Source: Pseudorhodoferax sp965279475 (GTDB lineage: Bacteria; Pseudomonadota; Gammaproteobacteria; Burkholderiales; Burkholderiaceae_C). Taken from it: DNA of 64,000 nucleotides. Under the pieces are notes generated by a model. It was not told the origin of the DNA. It saw nothing but the letters and a program-made list of their open reading frames with translations, and did no database searches. Made by a program: the position numbers and the translations under genes. Location of the stretch: NCBI GenBank assembly GCA_965279475.1, contig CBDIIA010000003.1:744001-808000 (forward strand), read 5' to 3'. Positions 61,051 to 64,000 of the stretch are shown one piece after another (position 1 is the first letter of the stretch; every line of letters begins with the position of its first letter).

Positions 61051-62082
61051 ATGACCACCTCCATCCCCGCAACCCTGATCCCCGGCGACGGCATCGGCCC
61101 CGAGATCGTCGATGCCACGCTGGCCGCGCTCGATGCACTGCAGGCGCCGTTCGCCTGGGACCGCCAGATCGCCGGACTGGCCGGCGTGCAGGCGGCCGGC
61201 GACCCGCTGCCCACGGCCACGCTCGACAGCATCCGCCGCACCCGCCTGGCGCTCAAGGGCCCGCTCGAAACGCCTTCGGGCGGTGGCTACCGCTCGTCGA
61301 ACGTGCGGCTGCGCGAAGAGTTCAAGCTCTACGCCAACCTGCGCCCGGCGCGCACCATCATCCCCGGCGGCCGCTTCGACAAGGTCGACCTCGTCGTGGT
61401 GCGAGAGAACCTCGAAGGCCTGTACATCGGCCACGAGCACTACGTGCAGATCGACGACGACCCGCATGCGGTGGCGATGGCGACTGGCATCAACACCCGG
61501 GCCGGCAGCCGGCGGCTGCTCGAATACGCGTTCGAGACGGCGGTCGCCACCGGCCGCAAGAAGGTGACCATCGTGCACAAGGCCAACATCATGAAGGCGC
61601 TGACCGGCATCTTCCTGGAGACCGGCCTCGAACTCTACGAGCGCAAGTACAAGGGCAAGTTCGTGCTCGACACCGTGATCATCGACGCCTGCGCGATGAA
61701 GCTGGTGCTCAACCCCTGGCAGTTCGACATGCTGGTCACGACCAACCTGTTCGGCGACATCCTGTCCGACCTGGTGGCCGGGCTGGTGGGCGGCCTGGGC
61801 ATGGCGCCGGGGGCCAACATCGGCGCCGACGCGGCCATCTTCGAAGCGGTGCACGGCTCGGCGCCCGACATCGCCGGAAAGGGCATCGCCAACCCGACCG
61901 CACTGCTGCTCGCGGCCGGCCTGATGCTGGACCACGTGAAGCTGCACGACAAGGCCACGCGCCTGCGCACCGCGATCGACCAGACGTTGAACCTCGACCA
62001 GGTGCGCACCGGTGACCTGGGCGGCAACGCCAGCACCAGCGCGTTCACGGACGCGCTGGTCAGCCGCATCAAGGGGGCCTGA
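61051..62082 (+). CDS. NAD-dependent isocitrate dehydrogenase-type decarboxylating dehydrogenase
   Basis: A 343-residue member of the isocitrate/isopropylmalate dehydrogenase family. ATLIPGDGIGPEIVDATLAA is the start, RSSNVRLREEFKLYANLRP the substrate loop with the Ser-Asn-x-x-Leu-Arg pattern, and TTNLFGDILSDLVAGLVGG the metal site. HGSAPDIAGKGIANPTALL is the cofactor region. The length and the SNVRLRE loop favour NAD-type isocitrate dehydrogenase over isopropylmalate dehydrogenase; homoisocitrate or tartrate cannot be fully excluded. Single gene, ATG at 61051. Confidence 0.88.
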   Translation: MTTSIPATLIPGDGIGPEIVDATLAALDALQAPFAWDRQIAGLAGVQAAGDPLPTATLDSIRRTRLALKGPLETPSGGGYRSSNVRLREEFKLYANLRPARTIIPGGRFDKVDLVVVRENLEGLYIGHEHYVQIDDDPHAVAMATGINTRAGSRRLLEYAFETAVATGRKKVTIVHKANIMKALTGIFLETGLELYERKYKGKFVLDTVIIDACAMKLVLNPWQFDMLVTTNLFGDILSDLVAGLVGGLGMAPGANIGADAAIFEAVHGSAPDIAGKGIANPTALLLAAGLMLDHVKLHDKATRLRTAIDQTLNLDQVRTGDLGGNASTSAFTDALVSRIKGA

Positions 62083-62166
62083 AGCGCCGGTGCCAGCACC
62101 GCTGCACCGTGCACCATCCCTTCCGACCGATCGCCGACACCGCCTTTGTCCGCCTCTCCGTTTTCG

Positions 62167-63294
62167 ATGCCATTGGCGCGTGCCCGCGCCCTGTGGCTGC
62201 AGGCGCAGCGCCTCGATGTGGCCGCGCCGTTCGGCCAGGGACCCGAGGCCGTGCAGCGCGCCACGGCGCACCTGGGTTACGTGCAGATCGACACGATCCA
62301 CGTGATCGAGCGCAGCCACCACCATGTGCTGTACAGCCGCATCCCGGCCTACCATCCCCGCGACCTGTTGCAGGCGCAGTCGGTCGACAAGTCGGTGTTC
62401 GAGTACTGGACCCATGCGCTGGCCTATGTGCCGGCGGCCGACTACCGCTTCTACGTGGCGCAGATGGCGCGGCACCGCGCGCAGCCGAAGAGCTGGGTGG
62501 CCGGCGTGGATGCGGACGACTATGCCAGGCTGCTCCAGCGCATCCGCAGCGAGGGGCCGCTGTCGATCCGCGACATCGACGACGACGTGCTGCAGGACAA
62601 GGAGCACCCCTGGGGCAGCCGCAAGCCGTCGAAGCGGGCCCTGCAATACGGCTTCTATGTCGGCGACCTGACGATCAGCCAGCGCAGCGGCATGTTGAAG
62701 ACCTACGAGCTGGCCGCACGGCACTTCGGCTGGAGCCGCCGCCCGCGGCCGGTCAGCGACGCACAGTTTGCGCAGCACCTGCTGGAGCGGGCGCTGCGCG
62801 CGCAGGGCGTCGTCAGCGTCGACTCCATCTGCTACGGCAACGTGGGATCGAAGGCCATGGTGCGTGGCCTCATCGAGACGGCGGTCCGCAAGCGGCGGCT
62901 GGTGCCGGTGCACATCGGCGGGCAGGGCAAGGCCGACCATTGGGTCGAGCCGGCGGTGCTGGACGCAGCGCCGCCTGCACAGGCCGCACCGCTGACCCAC
63001 ATCCTGTCGCCGTTCGACCCGCTGGTGATCCAGCGCAAGCGGCTGCTGCAGTTCTTTGGCTACGAACACCGCTTCGAGGCCTATGTGCCGGCGGCGCAGC
63101 GGGTGCTGGGCTACTTCGCGCTGCCGGTGCTGGTGGGCGACGAGATCGTGGCCGCGCTCGACCTGAAGATGGACCGCCAGGCCGGCCGGCTGCTGGTCCA
63201 GCAATGGACATGGATCGCACCGCGGCGACGGGCCAGCAAGCTGGCGATCGAAGAGGCGCTGGGCCGCTTCGAGCGTTTCCACCAGGGCGGGTAG
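62167..63294 (+). CDS. YcaQ-like winged-helix DNA glycosylase family protein
   Basis: A 375-residue protein of the HTH_42/YcaQ family, whose characterised members unhook DNA interstrand crosslinks. The catalytic QxD motif is present in GYVQIDTIHVIERSHHHVLYSR near residue 40. THILSPFDPLVIQRKRLLQFFGYEHRFEAY and the final GRFERFHQGG are typical. Three winged-helix units are known for the fold. I chose the ATG at 62167; a TTG at 62146 would add seven residues. It converges on the PIN toxin gene. Confidence 0.88.
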   Translation: MPLARARALWLQAQRLDVAAPFGQGPEAVQRATAHLGYVQIDTIHVIERSHHHVLYSRIPAYHPRDLLQAQSVDKSVFEYWTHALAYVPAADYRFYVAQMARHRAQPKSWVAGVDADDYARLLQRIRSEGPLSIRDIDDDVLQDKEHPWGSRKPSKRALQYGFYVGDLTISQRSGMLKTYELAARHFGWSRRPRPVSDAQFAQHLLERALRAQGVVSVDSICYGNVGSKAMVRGLIETAVRKRRLVPVHIGGQGKADHWVEPAVLDAAPPAQAAPLTHILSPFDPLVIQRKRLLQFFGYEHRFEAYVPAAQRVLGYFALPVLVGDEIVAALDLKMDRQAGRLLVQQWTWIAPRRRASKLAIEEALGRFERFHQGG

Positions 63295-63321
63295 CCCGGC
63301 AGACGCTTCGCGCGGTGAGGG

Positions 63322-63735
63322 TCAGGCGAGCAGGTTGTGGAACGGCTTGCGGCTTTTCCAGCGGTAGCTGCCGAAATCACGCTCGTCCGTGGTGAGGATG
63401 CGGCCGTGGTCCAGGTGTTCGGCCAGCAGCACCAGCGATGCGTCGGCCAGGTCCATGGGCAGACTCGCGTAGCGCGCCATCATCGTCGGGATGCGCGCGA
63501 TGCGGTCTGGCGGGATGTCCCACGGCACCAGGCCGCCGTCGGCCACTTCGTCCATCAAGGCCTGGGCGAAGCGTGAACCCAGGCGCCGCGCGATCAGGTG
63601 CGTGGCCTCGGTCAGCACGGGCCAGGTGGTGATCCAGCCTTCCTCCACCGTCGGTGCCGCGGCCACGGCGCGGGTGTGCCACGCATCGCTCCTGTCGAGC
63701 AGCGCGAACAGGAAGCCGGTGTCGACCGCGATCAC
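63322..63735 (-). CDS. PIN-domain ribonuclease toxin (VapC-like)
   Basis: A 137-residue PIN-domain protein: VIAVDTGFLFALLDRSD with the first acid, WPVLTEATHLIARR with the Glu, MDLADASLVLLAEHL with the third acid and ILTTDERDFGSYRW with the fourth. All four acidic metal ligands are present, so it should be an active RNase. The GTG start at 63735 overlaps the antitoxin stop (GTGA), giving the antitoxin-first coupled order of toxin-antitoxin pairs. Confidence 0.88.
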   Translation of the reverse strand: MIAVDTGFLFALLDRSDAWHTRAVAAAPTVEEGWITTWPVLTEATHLIARRLGSRFAQALMDEVADGGLVPWDIPPDRIARIPTMMARYASLPMDLADASLVLLAEHLDHGRILTTDERDFGSYRWKSRKPFHNLLA

Positions 63736-64000
63736 GCCGCAGGCCCGGCCTTGCGCGCCCGGCGGGTGGTGCGCCGCTCGGCGGCGGGGGGCGTGAGCAC
63801 CTTCGCCTCGAGCCCCTCCTGCAGATACTTCTTGACGTTGGCCGAGATATCGCTCTGCCCGCTGTCGCCCTGGCCGATCCACCGGGACAGGTGCTTGAGC
63901 TTGCCGCCCTCCGCCCGGACATGGCGGTAGTAGAAGTCGACACTCTCGCGCAGCACGTCGCTGACCTTCATACCGGTGCTGGCGGCCAGATACGCCACCT
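63732..64000 (-). CDS. Antitoxin-like protein (ribbon-helix-helix type), cut by the window edge
   Basis: The frame is open to the right edge, so the true start may lie outside; a GTG at 63998 is the first possible one inside. The visible 88 residues begin YLAASTGMKVSDVLRESVDFYYRHV, which fits the second helix of a CopG-type DNA-binding antitoxin. A linker and basic end follow (ERRTTRRARKAGPAA). It overlaps the PIN toxin start by four bases and should neutralise it and repress the pair. Confidence 0.72.
   Translation of the reverse strand, partial: VAYLAASTGMKVSDVLRESVDFYYRHVRAEGGKLKHLSRWIGQGDSGQSDISANVKKYLQEGLEAKVLTPPAAERRTTRRARKAGPAA

Noticed and set aside
60859..63282. 807-codon minus-strand open frame
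   Set aside because: Antisense to the isocitrate dehydrogenase-type and YcaQ-like genes, with no domain signature.
1..64000. tRNA, rRNA, CRISPR or prophage elements
   Set aside because: I looked for cloverleaf-like ends, regularly spaced repeats, integrases and phage structural genes and found none.

Overview
The window is uniformly GC-rich, tightly packed chromosomal DNA. Its gene content and order (ribF-ileS-lspA, purN next to yceH, a Bug-type solute-binding protein, a DUF5329/YfeK-like protein, an HNH endonuclease of the type seen beside ribF) point to a betaproteobacterium of the order Burkholderiales, probably of the Rubrivivax/Leptothrix/Methylibium kind. This assignment comes from family recognition only. 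I see no rRNA, tRNA, CRISPR array, prophage or transposase. Both edges cut genes.

1-20 kb is mostly core metabolism: the end of an acyl-CoA dehydrogenase gene, a Bug solute-binding protein and a nitronate monooxygenase (plus strand); a Na/Pi symporter, lspA, ileS and ribF (minus); an HNH endonuclease; a paired large/small acyl-CoA dehydrogenase operon of the pimeloyl-CoA dehydrogenase type; yceH and purN; a five-EF-hand protein divergent from an OmpR-type two-component system; rsmB; and an acyl-lipid/acyl-CoA desaturase with a clear terminator.

20-35 kb holds small exported proteins facing each other across a bidirectional terminator, a DUF5329 protein with an exported peroxiredoxin, a lipoprotein of the phospholipase D superfamily, an unrecognised 301-residue protein beside about 480 bp of more AT-rich non-coding DNA, a thioredoxin-like protein, an MFS transporter, a 2-hydroxyacid dehydrogenase and a Cache-PAS-GGDEF diguanylate cyclase. 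Then comes a translationally coupled minus-strand operon of a ClsB-like phospholipid synthase, a YbhN-like membrane protein, trehalose-phosphate phosphatase and trehalose-phosphate synthase. Its contents suggest an envelope/osmotic-stress module.

35-55 kb is the accessory catabolic region. A GlxA-type regulator diverges from a polyamine-type ABC transporter operon that ends in a proline racemase homologue lacking the usual second catalytic cysteine. Facing it is a nitrate/sulfonate/taurine-type ABC transporter operon with a VOC protein and a YcaC-like hydrolase. After another phospholipase-D lipoprotein comes a LysR regulator with an amidase and a cytosine-deaminase-like amidohydrolase, facing a minus-strand operon of a cyanuric acid hydrolase/barbiturase homologue, a class A flavin monooxygenase and an NCS2 nucleobase permease. 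Together these could import an N-heterocycle, deaminate and hydroxylate it, open the ring and hydrolyse the open-chain product. I do not recognise this combination as a named pathway. A palindromic repeat separates the monooxygenase and permease genes, and a short relative of it lies at about 23.6 kb. In both places the repeat begins exactly at the stop codon of the preceding gene.

55-64 kb has a copper module (copZ-like chaperone, copA, cueR), a Sel1-type lipoprotein, a small membrane protein, a GH100/debranching-type glycosidase, an NAD-type isocitrate dehydrogenase, a YcaQ-like protein and, at the right edge, a PIN toxin/antitoxin pair.
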